A DNA stretch of 64,000 bases, from positions 15,653,360 to 15,717,359 of the forward strand of contig CM060709.1 in the NCBI GenBank assembly GCA_030686995.1. Reading direction: 5' to 3'. The position numbers and the translations under genes were made by a program. The stretch is from Artemisia argyi. Taxonomy: Eukaryota > Streptophyta > Magnoliopsida > Asterales > Asteraceae. Under the pieces are notes generated by a model. It was not told the DNA's origin. It searched no databases and saw only the letters and a list, made by a program, of their open reading frames with translations. Shown here in pieces: positions 1-12,723 of the stretch. How positions within the stretch are numbered: the stretch's first letter is position 1; every line of letters starts with the position of its first letter.

Positions 1-210
1 TTACTTTGCTCTGCTAACACCGTAAACAAGGACATCATGTGTGACATCGATCAAGCTCTCGACACCACAAGAGCCCAAGTCATGTCTCTGAGACGTGCAC
101 AACAAGAAACACAAGCTAGGGAGAGAGACCGAGACCAAATCATAGAAACCATGGCCGCCAAAATTCAGGAACTAGAACGTCGTCTTGATGATAACCAAGG
201 AAAACCCTAG
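1..210 (+). CDS. Partial frame upstream of gag, coiled-coil-like
   Basis: The frame is open from base 1 to a TAG at 208-210 (69 codons visible; the start is outside the window). The product is rich in Arg, Glu and Gln with heptad-like Leu/Ile/Met spacing, and reads as a coiled coil ending GKP-stop. It lies 284 bases before the gag ATG in the same element. I do not recognise the family. It could be an extra 5' ORF of this chromovirus or a 5' exon of gag, since a TTTTTAG acceptor-like string sits at 484-490 just before the gag ATG. It could also be a chance open frame. Confidence 0.4.
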   Translation, partial: LLCSANTVNKDIMCDIDQALDTTRAQVMSLRRAQQETQARERDRDQIIETMAAKIQELERRLDDNQGKP

Positions 211-494
211 AATGCCATAGATTGTCGATGTAGCCTCACCCACATCACAGTAATAACTTGTATTTGAATGTCCTAGAGATATGTCAACAAGAATAAATAA
301 GTGATGTAAACTCAAAACGACAATCTAATCAATGATGTTATGTTTGCTTTATTTTCATAAGTGTTATGATATCGTATATTGCATCGTGATATATGTAACA
401 CTATTATAACTTTGAACCTATTGATGTTACTAAATGGTCTAACACAAGATGGTTATTATGAAAATTCTGAAAATATATTCTCATTTTTAGGAAT
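211..494 (+). other. Noncoding leader between upstream frame and gag
   Basis: AT-rich sequence with stops in all frames. It ends in a pyrimidine-rich stretch and TTTTTAG shortly before the gag ATG at 495, which resembles a 3' splice site. No primer-binding site or LTR end is visible here, so the 5' LTR must lie further left. Confidence 0.45.
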
Positions 495-3400
495 ATGGCA
501 CCTAAGAGAACCGTGACCACTACCTCAGCAGCAACCATGACCCCGGAAGAGATCCAACAAGCAATCACCAATGGAATCAATGCAGCCTTAGCCGAACAAG
601 CAAATGCTAACGCACAACCGGCAAGAAATGTTGCTCCCGCACCTCGCCAATGTACCTATAAAGACTTTATGGCTTGTCAGCCAACTTACTTCATGGGTAC
701 TGAAGGGATAACTAAACTTGCCCATTGGTTCGAGAGATGCGAAACGGTATTCCAAAGGAGTGGATGCTCAGAAAACAACAGAGTCACATTTGCCACCGGA
801 ACCTTAATGGATGACGCTTTGTCATGGTGGACCGCTACAACTCAAACTTTAGGTACAGAAGCAGCATACCGACTCTCTTGGACGGAATTCAAAGCCAAGA
901 TCCTAAAGAAGTACTGTCCTCGATCTGAAATAAGGAAACTGGAAGACGAATTCCATGTCCTTGCAGTAAAAGGAATCGATCTTAGGGCTTACAACAGGAG
1001 ATTCCACGAGCTAATGGCATTATGTCCTTCTCTCGTACCAGATTTAGAGAAAACTCTGGAAAAGTATATCGAAGGTCTTCCCCGGAATATTGAAGGGAAC
1101 GTCACAGCATCCAACCCACCATCACTAGAAGTCGCAATGGAGCTAGCACAAAAACTCCTAGACCGCGAAATCAAGTGCAACGAACTCAAAAGAAAGCTCG
1201 ATGACAGGAGAACCACCCACCATCAAAACCACAATCACTACCACAACGGCCATCGCAACAACAACCATCACCACAACAACAACAACAACTACAACAGGAT
1301 CAACCAACAACAACATCAGAACAAGAACCCACATCGTCAACAGCAGAACCAACGACAAGAACCTCCTAAGGTATTTACGGCAACCAATGGCAATGGATAC
1401 CAAGGTATTAAGCCACAGTGCAACAGATGTAAGCTTCATCACAATGGTGCTTGTACCGTAAAATGCCATAAATGCCAAAGGATAGGTCATGCCACAAAAG
1501 ATTGTAGGACCCCTGCTACCGGCAGCAACCTACAACCAACAGCACCAACATGTTACTCATGCGGAGAAACTGGACACTTCAAGAACCGCTGTCCAAAAGG
1601 AAATGGTCAGAACACTGCACGAGCAAGAGCATACGTGATGGGAAATAAAAATGAACCACAAAACCCCGACGTTGTCACGGGTACGTTCTTATTAAATCAT
1701 CATAAAGCTAGAGTATTATTTGATTCTGGAGCAGATAAGAGCTTCGTGTCAGATACGTTTGCCCCTTTCATTAACTCTAACCCTTCTAAGCTAAACACCA
1801 CATACGAAATAGAAATGGCCAATGGGAACTTAATTAGCACCAACTCTGTTTTAAAAGATTGTACCTTAACCCTCGTAGGAGAATCCTTTCCTATTGACCT
1901 GATGCCTGTCCAACTCGGTAGTTTTGATGCTATCATCGGAATGGATTGGTTATCCAAACATCGTGCTAAGATTCATTGTGACGAGAAAGCCATACACATT
2001 CCTTTTAAGAATAAAACCCTCGTTATCCATGGCAACAAGAATAAAAACCGATACGGAATCATCTCATGCCTCAGAATGATAAAATACATGAACAAAGGAT
2101 GTCATGTATTCATGGTTCAGGTGACGGAAAGTAAGTTAACCGAGAAGCAACTTAAAGACTTACCTATCGTTAAGGAATTCCCCGAAGTATTTCCTGAAGA
2201 TCTACCCGGTCTTCCACCGACTCGTCAAATAGAGTTCCAAATTGAACTAGTGCCTGGAGCGGCACCAGTAGCAAAAGCACCTTACAGGTTGGCACCTTCC
2301 GAAATGGAGGAACTATCGGAACTACTAAAGGAATTATGCGATAAAGGTTTCATTAGACCAAGTTCATCACCTTGGGGAGCCCCAGTTCTATTTGTTAAAA
2401 AGAAAGACGGATCATTCCGAATGTGCATAGATTACCGAGAGTTAAACAAACTCACTATAAAAAACCGATATCCTTTACCTAGAATAGACGATTTATTTGA
2501 TCAATTACAAGGATCGAGTGTATACTCGAAGATTGATCTAAGGTCGGGATACCATCAATTGAGAGTTCGGGAAGAAGATATTCCCAAGACAGCCTTCAGA
2601 ACCCGTTATGGACACTATGAATTTCAGGTAATGCCATTTGGTCTAACGAACGCACCCGCCGTGTTTATGGACCTAATGAACCGAGTATGCAAGCCATATT
2701 TGGACAAATTCGTGATAATATTCATAGACGACATTCTGATCTACTCTCGTAACAAAGAGGAACATGCCAATCATTTAAGAACAATCCTAGAGTTACTTAG
2801 GAAAGAAAAGTTGTACGCAAAATTCTCAAAATGCGACTTTTGGATTCCCACGGTGCAATTTTTGGGACACGTAATTAATAGTCAAGGAATCCACGTAGAT
2901 CCTGCAAAAATAGAGGCAGTTAAAGAATGGTCATCACCTACAACTCCCACAGAAGTACGTCAATTTTTAGGTCTTGCAGGTTACTACCGGAGATTTATTG
3001 AAGGTTTCTCTAAAATCTCAAAACCATTGACCAAGTTGACCCAAAAGAACGAAAAGTATGTCTGGGGACAAGAAGCAGAATCAGCCTTCCAACTGTTAAA
3101 ACAAAAGCTTTGTGAAGCTCCAATACTAGCATTGCCCGAAGGAAACAAGGATTTCGTGCTATATTGTGACGCTTCGTACCATGGTTTAGGTGCAGTTTTG
3201 ATACAACGAGATAAGGTAATAGCTTATGCCTCACGTCAACTGAAGAAACATGAGGAAAATTACACAACCCATGATCTAGAACTAGGAGCAATAGTATTCG
3301 CTCTTAAGTTATGGAGACACTATCTATACGGCACTAAGTGTATCGTGTTTACAGATCACAAAAGTCTCCAACACATCCTAGATCAAAAGGATTTAAACAT

Positions 3401-4265
3401 GAGGCAACGCCGTTGGTTAGAATTGCTTAGCGATTATGATTATGAAATCCGTTATCACCCAGGAAAGGCTAATGTAGTAGCAGATGCATTAAGCCGAAAA
3501 GAAAGACTAAAACCTCTCAGGGTTAGATCGTTAGGCATGACTATTTGTTCACCCCTTCCAACACAAATCATTATCGCCCAGAGCGAAGCTCTCAAGAAAG
3601 AAAATCGACCAATTGAAAAGATTTTTGGCATGCCAGAAAACGAAAATGGATTTGTGAAAAGATCAAATGGAATGCTTTGTTTCAAGGAAAGAAGCTGGAT
3701 TCCTCTCTTCGGAGGTATTCGTGACCTTATCATGCATGAGTCTCATAAATCAAAATACTCCATTCACCCAGGTTCCGACAAGATGTACCAAGATCTTAAG
3801 AAACTATATTGGTGGCCGAACATGAAAGCCGACATCGCTGAGTACGTCAGTAAATGTTTAACGTGTTCAAGAGTAAAAGCAGAATACCAGAAACCCTCCG
3901 GATTACTCACCCAACCTGGACTCCCCATGTGGAAATGGGAACGTATTACAATGGATTTCATCACCAAACTTCCCAAAACCTCTACTGGCTACGATACGAT
4001 ATGGGTTATCGTTGATCGTCTCACCAAGTCAGCTCATTTCCTACCAATCAAAGAAACTGATGAAATGAACACACTTGCTCAGATATATCTGAAAGAAATT
4101 GTGTCACGACATGGAGTGCCGATTTCCATCATATCAGATCGTGACAGTCGTTTCACGTCTCATTTTTGGAAATCATTGCAAAAAGCTTTAGGAACAAAGC
4201 TGGATATGAGCACAGCTTATCACCCACAAACCGATGGTCAAAGTGAGAGAACTATACAAACCTAA
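495..4265 (+). pseudogene. Chromovirus gag-pol polyprotein (Gag-PR-RT-RNaseH-integrase), truncated
   Basis: A single frame of 1256 residues. Gag occupies about residues 50-240 and is followed by a His/Asn/Gln-rich stretch (about 240-290). Two CX2CX4HX4C zinc knuckles start at residues 324 and 353 and bind RNA. The protease has DSGAD with Asp410. The reverse transcriptase has FIDD at residues 743-746. RNase H starts near 885 with Asp892 in the YCDAS motif. The integrase has an HHCC zinc domain (about 1081-1124) and the DD35E triad Asp1154, Asp1215 and Glu1251, all present. The frame then ends TIQT-stop, where family members continue for roughly another 200 residues. Start choice: first ATG of the open frame, followed by Lys/Thr-rich Gag. 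All upstream domains are uninterrupted, so decay is confined to the integrase tail. Confidence 0.93.
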
Positions 4266-4708
4266 AAAGAAAACCCATGGATTTTTAGATCGAAGATAAA
4301 GTTATGTTAAAAGTATCACCATGGAAAGGAATAATACGATTCGGAAAGAGGGGAAAGTTAAACCCAAGATACATCGGCCCATTCAAAATCCTAGAAAGAA
4401 TTGGACCCATGGCATATAAACTTGAACTACCCGAGGAACTTAGCCGAATTCACAACACTTTTCATGTGTCAAATCTCAAGAAGTGTTTATCCGATGAATC
4501 TTTGGTCATTCCATTGAAAGAATTACAACTTGATGACAAACTCGTTTTTACCGAAGAACCAGTAGAAATCATGGATAGAGAAGTCAAACAACTGAAACAA
4601 AACCCTATCCCTATCATAAAAGTTCGTTGGAACTCTAAACGAGGACCAGAGTATACTTGGGAACGCGAGGACCAGTTTCGCACCAAGTACCCACACCTCT
4701 TCTCTTAG
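4266..4708 (+). pseudogene. Integrase C-terminus with chromodomain, remnant
   Basis: After the stop that closes gag-pol, a different frame resumes in the [10 protein letters not shown] region of the integrase C-terminus (from about 4295) and runs to a TAG ending PHLFS. It includes the GPY/F-like IGPFKI segment and then a chromodomain (about the last 50 residues, with [14 protein letters not shown]), which in Tekay/Del elements directs integration to modified histones. An in-frame TAG at 4286-4288 lies before it. Compared with the family, on the order of 80-90 codons between the catalytic Glu and this piece are missing. The deletion size is inferred, not measured. Confidence 0.88.
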
Positions 4709-4771
4709 ACACCCTTGGCAACCTTCCTAAACTCGAATTCCGGGACGGAATTCACTGTAAGATGTATGTAC
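4709..4771 (+). other. 3' untranslated stretch before LTR
   Basis: Short region with GGGACGGAATTC-type sequence, as commonly seen just before the LTR of Tekay-type elements. No strong purine tract is visible. The LTR start is therefore uncertain; TGTAAG at 4756 and TGTAGC at 4772 are the two candidates. Confidence 0.45.
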
Positions 4772-7700
4772 TGTAGCCTCTCATAATTTTCCCAACGGTT
4801 AGTAAATACTTACAAGTTATTACGTTATTTAAATACCCACTTTTACGTATGACAAAATTTTTTTTATAAGACTTGATATATAATTCACAACAGTAAATTA
4901 TGACTTATCTTTTGCTTAGAAACGTTGCTTGCACACAAACCTAGATAGTCTAAATTATCGCGAATATATATATTAAAAACGTTTATATTTTTTATATAAT
5001 ATACGTTTCGTATATTTAAGGTACAATATTTATATATTCCCCGAACCTACGAAACTTCCCGAGAACACTCACTAATATTTTTGAACTCCGACACGATAAT
5101 CGAGACACCCTAGGTGGGCCCCCAACACCCAATGGGCCACGAATCCAATTACATAACCAAACGGACTCTTTTTCTTTCTTTTTCTTTTGCTTGGGCCGAC
5201 ACCACCAGCAGCCCACAGGCCAAGCCCAAACGCACCCTTTTTGATATTTAGTTTTGTTTCTGCCAGTCGCGACACTCCCAAACGCACCCTAGTATCTCAC
5301 GATTTCTACACACAACTTACCTATATTTTTGTTTACCTCGTCTCCCCTAGTTCCATAGAAACAGAATTGATACTAAATACTCACTCTCTCGTTCATTTAC
5401 TACCTTGAATAAGCCCAAAGTAAAACTACAAACTCACTTTGAAGTGATAAGCCAAAACGTGGCAAGATATCTCCTAGCACCTCCCATACTTCCCAATCAC
5501 ATCCAAACGAACTCTAAACATCATGACATGGTCAGGAATGAACAGAAACAAAATCATACATGATACAACCTTGTACAAAACCGATTGGACATCAATTGTG
5601 GCAACACTATTCGCTCTCACATGCATGCTCTAACGCTTGTAATATCAACTCGTTTCTACCCTCCAAAGTTCAGCCTATATAAACCTTACATGCAAACAAC
5701 ATCACTACATACCCTCATACGTACCACTACCACCAAAAATACTAACGAAAAGGAGCTAGAGAGGTACGAAAGGATTCTCAAGTGTACCACGTTTCAAGAC
5801 GAACCTAGGAAGCAAGCTTGGAGCCTATTGAACCTTTGGAAGTACGAGAAGTGAACCACGAAGCATTGAACCATATACACGAACCATACACTACGTTTTA
5901 CTCCACCTTTTCTAGGTGAGGTGAGACCACAAACTTTTCTTTCTATCTTATATATACGTATGATTATAGTATACACGATCACTTAGAACCTATAAATCAT
6001 AAATCTTAAAAACAACATATATATTTTATGTGTGATACTATTTCTTAGCTATGACATTAACGAGTATCAAAAATAATATTGAACCTATATTAACGAATGC
6101 ATACTAAAAATCATACGTTTCTAAGTTGGATTGAACCTATATACAAAGACTTAGTTTATTTTCAACTTATATAGTTTTTACGTATGGAGTTATGGCTTAC
6201 ACTTTGGCCTCGTCATTTTAAAAATCGACACATGACCACCTATTATTTTCGTACGAGCTAATTGCCTACTTGAAATAGAAACAAGAATGATAAATAATAC
6301 GACCTAATAACTTCATTTGAACACCTAACGAGACTCAAAGTAAATCGCTATGGAAACTGTTTTTCAAATCTTTAAAACCTTACGTGGGCTTAAAAGCCCA
6401 AAAAAGCTCTTTTTAGCTTATTACGATAAGCTATGAGAATAAGCTGTTTTGAAATGATGTTATAACTTAAAATGATGGATTTCGACTAACCTAGTGTTCC
6501 CCCAAACCCTTTGGATCATTAAACCTTAACGGGCCCTTAATGTTGGATCGTTAAGCCCAAGAAACGAAATCAGCTAAGAATAAGCTAATAAGCTATCAAA
6601 CTAAACTTTTCTAAATGTTTTGAGCTTATTGAACTAATAAAAATGTTAAGTTTTGAATTTGGTAAAGATTGGACCATTTTTGCAAATGTACGAGCGTCAT
6701 GGACTAAAAGTGTCAAAATGAGTAAACTTGAGTGAAAAGCATAAAAACTGTTTTCTAAGGGGTATAAATTGTAAATATTGAAACTTAAGGATAATAAATG
6801 TATATATTTGATATTTGGACTAAAAATGTAAATATATATAACTTTTGGACTAACGGCGTAAATATTTTCCGTTAAGGGTAAAAAGTGTAAAATTGAGAAA
6901 ACATTAAGGATCGAATTGAAATAATTACTTTTAGTAATAATTCTATATTTATTATATATATATATTTGATTATATATTAAAACGATAAATAATAAAACGT
7001 AACTTATTATATATATAATACGAATAAAACTTATATAACGATAAACAAATTTAAACGATATAACAATACGTTATTTATTTCTTGTAAAACGATACGTTTA
7101 TTTCCGTTATAAAAACTAACTTTATATCAATCATCGATCATTTTACTTACGAGTTATGATTATATATAACGTTGTTTTTGAACTTTAGGCACTTAAATAA
7201 ACACGAGATTTATTCGTAACTAAATAACAAGTAATCGCGATAAAACCAGATTTAGACTATTAACTGAAACTTGCATTATCTTTTTGGTTGTATTGTGTGA
7301 AGCCGTTTCCCTGCTTTGTTGAGACTACGATACCACAGTACTACTAAGGTGATTTCATTGCCCACACTTTAACTATTTTTCCCGTGGGGGAGATACATGC
7401 TTAAAACTCGAACACAAGTCTTTTATACCGGGTATTGAAATACCGTCAGGCCAATGTTATTTGCTTAAGTTACTATTGTCAGAAGTCCCTCGATCATGAA
7501 CCTTAATCACTTGAAGGGTGAACGTAAATAATTGTGGATAGTACTATTAGTGATTGACAATCCTCGTTTGGTTGTTGGAGAAAACACCAGGCGCACTTTA
7601 TTGTTCTTATAAATAGGTTATTGACAAATACCTATCTTTGGGGCCTATTACTTACCATCATAATTCATATTTATGATTGGCTGTTAATCGTTGAGTATCA

Positions 7701-8119
7701 TGAGCTTAAGGCAGTAACAGGAACGTTTATTTTTTTTTACATATTGATTGTATGTGATTACAATACATTCTTAACTTGTGATTCAAACTCTTAAACTCAA
7801 ACCTATGAATATCACTCAACTTTATGTTGACTTTAGCATGTTTATCTCAGGTAACTAAACAAGACGGATCTGGATGGCACGGAGTGGGCAAAAGCATGAC
7901 AAGAACCATAATAAATTACTTATTTTCCTTCAGAATAAAACAAGTTCTTGAATTAATAATGTCTTGTATATTTGGTATTTTGAAATAAATTAAACTTTAA
8001 TACTTCACTTTGTGTTGTCTACTATAATTGTGACAAAGATCCTTGAAGTAATACCCCGAAAGTCTTCCGCTGACATGTTAAGTCTTCCGCTGTTATTAAC
8101 GACTTTTGGGGGTGTTACA
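4772..8119 (+). repeat. 3' LTR of chromovirus (left edge approximate)
   Basis: About 3.35 kb of AT-rich noncoding DNA ending GTGTTACA at 8119, comparable in length to the 3.16 kb LTRs of the gag-only relative downstream. The first LTR is outside the window, so the start cannot be fixed by comparison. A TATA box is at 5676-5684. The short open frames inside (for example 5187-5408 and 5585-5854) have no recognisable content and I do not call them genes. Confidence 0.7.
5676..5684 (+). promoter_or_regulatory. TATA box of chromovirus LTR
   Basis: CTATATAAACC about 0.9 kb into the LTR, followed by C/A-rich sequence typical of a plant transcription start region. It is the best TATA candidate in this LTR; function is inferred. 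Confidence 0.5.
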
Positions 8120-9549
8120 TCAAGATAGTCAATGGCTTGAGCGTTTACCCACGGGATCCATCACCACATGGGATAATCTCACCAATCGCTTCCTTACTCA
8201 ATTCTTCCCACCAGGGAAGACTGCAATGCTTAGAAATGACATTTTGATGTTTGAACAACATCAGGGTGAAACTTTCTACGAAGCATGGGCCCGTTTTTAG
8301 GATCTCCTCCATAAGGTCCCTCATCATGGTATAAACCTTTGGTTATTAGTCCAGATTTTCTACAACCATGTTGACTATTACACTAAGCGCACAATCGATA
8401 GGGCCGCGGGAGGTAAACTGCGTGATAAGAACGCCGAGGAATCTTGGGCAATTATCGAGGAGCTCGCCGCTGATAATCATGAGATGTAGGAGTTTAATCA
8501 TACAATAAAAGCTGCCATCAATGCAGTCTCAACATCTGGAGGAACCACCGAAATCCCTGATGAACTCCTATGCAAACTCGAGGCAAAAGTTGACTATTTT
8601 GAGGAAAGGCAAAGGAAACCTTTAAGTCCTAGATGGGCTACTGTCAATTCTGTCTCGAAACCAACTTCAACACCATTATCTGAGTCACCCTCTAGAGAAA
8701 ATGTCGAGACTTTTCAAAACTATGCCCCACCTTGTTCCCCTACCGAGGAGCTTAGCTCGGAGTTTGAAGCTAGGATGAGAGAATATATGGCAACTCACTC
8801 AGATCGGCTTGCTAGATTCGAGGAAGCAGTTTATAAGCAAAAAGAGGAGATGCAGGAGAAAATGAATGAGATGATGAGTCTATTAGAGGAGTATGCCAAC
8901 CAGAAAACCCCCGACAGAATGCTACTAAGGAAAGAAAACGCCACTCCCACTACCCAATTTGTTAATTCCATCACAATTGTCCACAAGGATAACAAGAAGG
9001 TAGAAGCCCCTAGTAAACAGACCTTAGAGAAACCACCAAAATCCCAACCCTTGAGTCACTACCTGAAACATGATATAAACGAAAACACCAGAACAAATTG
9101 GATTAAGGGTGACGGGCGTAACCAACCTTCCAAACAGGGTTCTGAGAAAGAGGAAATGGTAAAAGATGAGTATGATACATTACCTGGGGGATCAGTATTC
9201 GAGAGGCTATTGGAACAAAAAGAGGCTACTAAGCAGATAGCGTGTGGGAACTTTGAGATACCAACTAGCATCGGGGATTTGAAATATCTTAGTGCTTTCG
9301 CCGACCAAGGATCGGAAGTAAATCTTATGCCCCTAACTATTTACATTCAACTAACGTCAAAAATGCCAGCTCCTACTCGTGTTAGGTTGTCCCTCGTTGG
9401 ACACTCGTACGTATACCCCCTAGGAATCGCAGAAGATGTATTAGTTAATGTCCAGGGTTCATGTACCCCGTTGATTTTATGATCATCGATGATAAAGGAG
9501 ATGGATGCATGCCAATAATCCTTGGGGCACCATTCCTCGCCACCGCTAG
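8120..9549 (+). pseudogene. Athila-type gag-protease, 5' truncated
   Basis: The frame opens with QWLERLPTGSITTWD and LTNRFLTQFFPP, the hallmark of the Athila Gag core. It continues through a Gag C-terminal linker, a coiled-coil segment (about 8780-8910), and a protease-like domain with ADQGSEVNLMPL near 9300 and ILGAPFLATA at the right end. In-frame stops are at 8298-8300 and 8487-8489. A single-base frameshift near 9458 ends the frame at 9482, with the natural frame resuming to 9549. The protease motif has Gln-Gly-Ser-Glu where Athila usually has Leu-Gly-Ala-Ser, so activity is doubtful. The N-terminus was removed by the chromovirus insertion at 8119 and lies beyond it. The frame continues at 18060. 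Confidence 0.82.
9545..9549. repeat. Target-site duplication GCTAG, left
   Basis: GCTAG immediately before the TGTAACAC terminus at 9550. It matches 18060-18064 exactly and lies inside the codons of the LATAR motif of element A. Confidence 0.95.
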
Positions 9550-12500
9550 TGTAACACCCCCAAAATACCGCAGCGGAAGACTGTGTCATAGGGATGCTAC
9601 TTCAGGGCACAAAGTACAAGATATAGAAAACGAACTCTAAATGAGACGTTTTTGAAAAGTTACCATTCGAATAGATAAAAGTAATAGTTTACAAAACAAG
9701 GATCCCAAAGTAGTAAGATACATAAGTTTTTAAAGTGTATCGAATGGTAAACTATAAAAGTGAAAGTCTCCAAAAGCATGCCCTAAGACTCTCAGCTCCA
9801 CAAACCTGCTATCGCCTTCCTAACCTGAGATAAACATGCTTAAAAGTGTCAACACAAAGGTTGGTGAGTTCATAGAGTTTGTCTTAGTACAGATGAAAAG
9901 TCTATAAAGAATGTTCACACAGCAAAGGCATCGTAAATCCACTCAGTTGCAAGTCCCGCCATAAGAGACTTGTAACCTGTGTGTTTACAACCCACTGCTA
10001 CAATATAATAGGATTAAGATAAGTATGAGTTCATAACAACAGTTAAGCAATTAGTAGTGAGTCTACACTTCATCTCAGAAGACCTCATGTTTGTATGTAT
10101 GTCTCAATGGTTGTGTCCAGCAACTTAATCTGGGGCCATTGGGAGTCTGTATGTATGTATCCATGGTTGTGCCTAGCAACTTAATCTAGGGCCATTGGAA
10201 ATCTGTATGTATGTATCCATGGTTGTGCCCAGCAACTTAATCTAGGGCCATTGGAAATCTGTATGTATGTATGATTACTGGGTACCATTTCCCAAAGTAT
10301 ACTAGTAAGTATGTGTGCATGTATCAATCATGTATGTATGTAATCAAGAATAATGAAATCAAGTATAATGTTATGTGAATCCGTACAAGTAAGCAAGTAG
10401 TAGCATGTATCTCCCCCAAAGAGTTGATAGAACAATTAAAAGAGTAGGGGCTATGACTCACCTCGAAGTAACAGTACAATGCAACGGAATGTTAAGGACA
10501 ACAATGCACGGTTATCTGCCGCAACCTAAAATGAATGATGAATGATCTCATTTAGATCACCAAATGATGTTATGAATGTCCATGCTCATGTTTCTATACC
10601 ACTCTAGTCTTTGGAAAAACACTTGTGTTATCAAAAATATATAATCCAAGAATTTGGAAAAATATTGCTATTAGAAAATATAATAAGCTAGTTGTAATAT
10701 ATATATACTTATATATATATATATATCGTATGTTTCCATGTTAGCGTTGAAATCCTCGGGTTGTAATCCTTGTAATATCGCCTTGAAATGATGAAAACAT
10801 TCTTGTAATAACTAATACTACATTAGTTATAAAGCTTGGTACTTAATATTATTTCTAGCTAATAATAGTACTTCGTAGTTTTAGTGTCCATTTTTATTAA
10901 AAGCTGCCAAATAAAAATGGTTTTAGCCGATATTCAAACGTGAATATCTTTGTCGTTACTTGTCCGTTTTACTTGTTCTTTATGTCCACGGTTACGTCTT
11001 AGTATGTAGTAATATATTTTGGAAAGCTCGGCTCCTCCGGGTTACGTCTAAAGTCTCTTTTTGTCCAATGAAAAACGTCCAACAGCAAACATTTTCAGAA
11101 AAATACTTTTCGTCCACAATCTTACAAAAATCATAACTTCTTCGTTATAAACTCTTTTTAATCCGTTCTTTCGCCTACGGATTCGTTTTTGAAATTATTT
11201 TCTAAAAATTTTGCCAAAGTTCCCTTGGTGTTTACTGATTTTCCAGATTTTTACAAAACGGGACAGCATGTCTAAAATAGGTTCCAAATCAAGTTTTCAA
11301 GGTCTAAAACTAATTTCTACCATCACCAAACCTCTTGTAATCACCACATAGCTAATCTAATCTTACCATACACCTTCTTAGGGTGCCATGGACTCCTAAC
11401 CAAGTTAGTATAGCAAGGGGATTCATAAATAAAAAGTTAGGGTTTGTATGTTTCATTTTTGACAAAATAAGTGGTGGTATAGCTAGTTGTACATGGTTTT
11501 TAGCATGGAAATCATGTAATACAAGTAAATATAAGATGTTTCATGTAAAAATAAAGTGGATAACTTACTTGATAAAATGAGATGATTAGATGATGATTAT
11601 GCTTGGATTTCTTGTGTTTTTCTTGATTGATTCTTGATTAGGCAAGTATAATGAACAAGTTTGATGTTATAACTTTTAGAAAATCATGGATGGATCATGG
11701 AGTTGGGAAAAAGTCGTGGGTTATGAAGAGAGGATGGAGAAGATGAGATGAATTTTGATCTTAGCTAAAAAGTGTAGTTTATGATTTGTAAAATTTAGTA
11801 AAGTTAGGTTTTTGAGGTTTAATATATAAAACTTAGGAAATTTAATACATAAGGTTAAAAGGGGTGGTTTCATGGCCGGTTTTTGGTGTGAAAAGGAGTA
11901 GCCAAATAGGTTTTGAGTTACTAATTAGTCCTAGTGTAGCGTTAAGTGTTATTACGAGTTATTCGTTAAAATCGGGTACCGGGTTTAATAGCAATAAACG
12001 TTCACGAAGTTAACCGGGTTGAAATAAAGTTATAATAATTTTAAAAACATATTAAAAATATGTTGGGTACATTTACTGAGTGATCGGGTGATTATTGTTT
12101 AGTTTTCACGAAAACCGTCGTTATATTCATACGCGTACGTTATAAATAAAACAAATTTCCAAAATACTGGGTAACTGAATGTTATAAGTTGTATGATGTT
12201 AAAATGGATATAAAAATATGTCGGGACCATCGTGGGAATATTTAGATATATTCGTCATGTATAAACCGGGTGTTAACGTTTACTATAATTACTTATACGT
12301 AAAAAAACGTTAAATGTACTGAATATAGAAACTTGAAAATCCTGAGAGTGGTATAACATGAAAATGCTGTTATGATGATATGCAGACTATCTCCAGTCCG
12401 TATGCAGTGTACTTAACACTAATGAAATGAATTCGCACCTAAACCAATCCGGTTACGCGAATTTGAATACCCGTAAACTAAATTTACGATGAAATGAGTA

Positions 12501-12709
12501 ATGCAAGTGAATGGTGAAAACTTTTCCGGAAATGAATAGTGTTTAGTGAATAGTAAATTTCCCAAATGTTTCTCAGAATATCAAAATGACCTCGAAAATG
12601 ATGAATAGTAAAACGATGAATAGTGTTTTGATGAATAGTGATTTATGAATAGTGTTTTTCCAAAGTTCCCGAAATGACCTGAAATGACCTGAAATGATGA
12701 GTTGTGACA
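9550..12709 (-). repeat. 3' LTR (in element sense) of gag-only element
   Basis: Runs TGTAACACC to GTTGTGACA on the plus strand. It contains a threefold 56-bp tandem repeat, an (AT)n run at about 10697-10727, and a cluster of GAATAGTG strings at 12530-12655 followed by GAAATGACCT repeats, which in element sense is the first 180 bp of the LTR. No coding content; the 65-codon frame at 11383 recurs only because the LTR is duplicated. Confidence 0.95.
10091..10258 (-). repeat. Threefold 56-bp tandem repeat in LTR
   Basis: Three adjacent units of TGTATGTATGT..., ATGGTTGTG, AGCAACTTAATCT and GGGCCATTGG, at a 56-base period. The first unit is the most diverged. The same array is in the other LTR at 15445-15612. 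Confidence 0.9.
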
Positions 12710-12723
12710 GTCTTCCCCTCTAA
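12710..12723 (-). promoter_or_regulatory. Polypurine tract of gag-only element
   Basis: Read on the minus strand as TTAGAGGGGAAGAC directly before the LTR terminus TGTCACAAC. This is the site where plus-strand DNA synthesis would be primed. Confidence 0.85.

Larger units (their letters stand above)
1..8119 (+). mobile_element. Ty3/gypsy chromovirus (Tekay/Del type), 5' end outside window
   Basis: The element has an upstream coiled-coil frame, a gag-pol gene with a terminal chromodomain, and a long 3' LTR ending GGGGGTGTTACA at 8119. The same LTR terminus, in the opposite orientation, closes the gag-only element at 9550, which supports the family link. Past 8119 the sequence switches in one base to an Athila-type Gag reading frame, so this chromovirus inserted into element A. 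The expected target duplication on this side is TCAAG (8120-8124); its partner lies outside the window. A deletion and a stop in the integrase region mean this copy cannot make a full integrase. Confidence 0.88.

Noticed and set aside
1158..1490. Minus-strand frame rich in Val/Met
   Set aside because: It is the complement of the His/Asn/Gln-rich stretch of gag and has no protein character of its own.
10091..10258. Possible CRISPR-like or centromeric array
   Set aside because: Only three adjacent 56-bp units with no spacers, and present in both LTRs of one retroelement.
11383..11580. 65-codon frame repeated at 16733-16930
   Set aside because: Present twice only because the LTR is duplicated; no recognisable motif and no start context.
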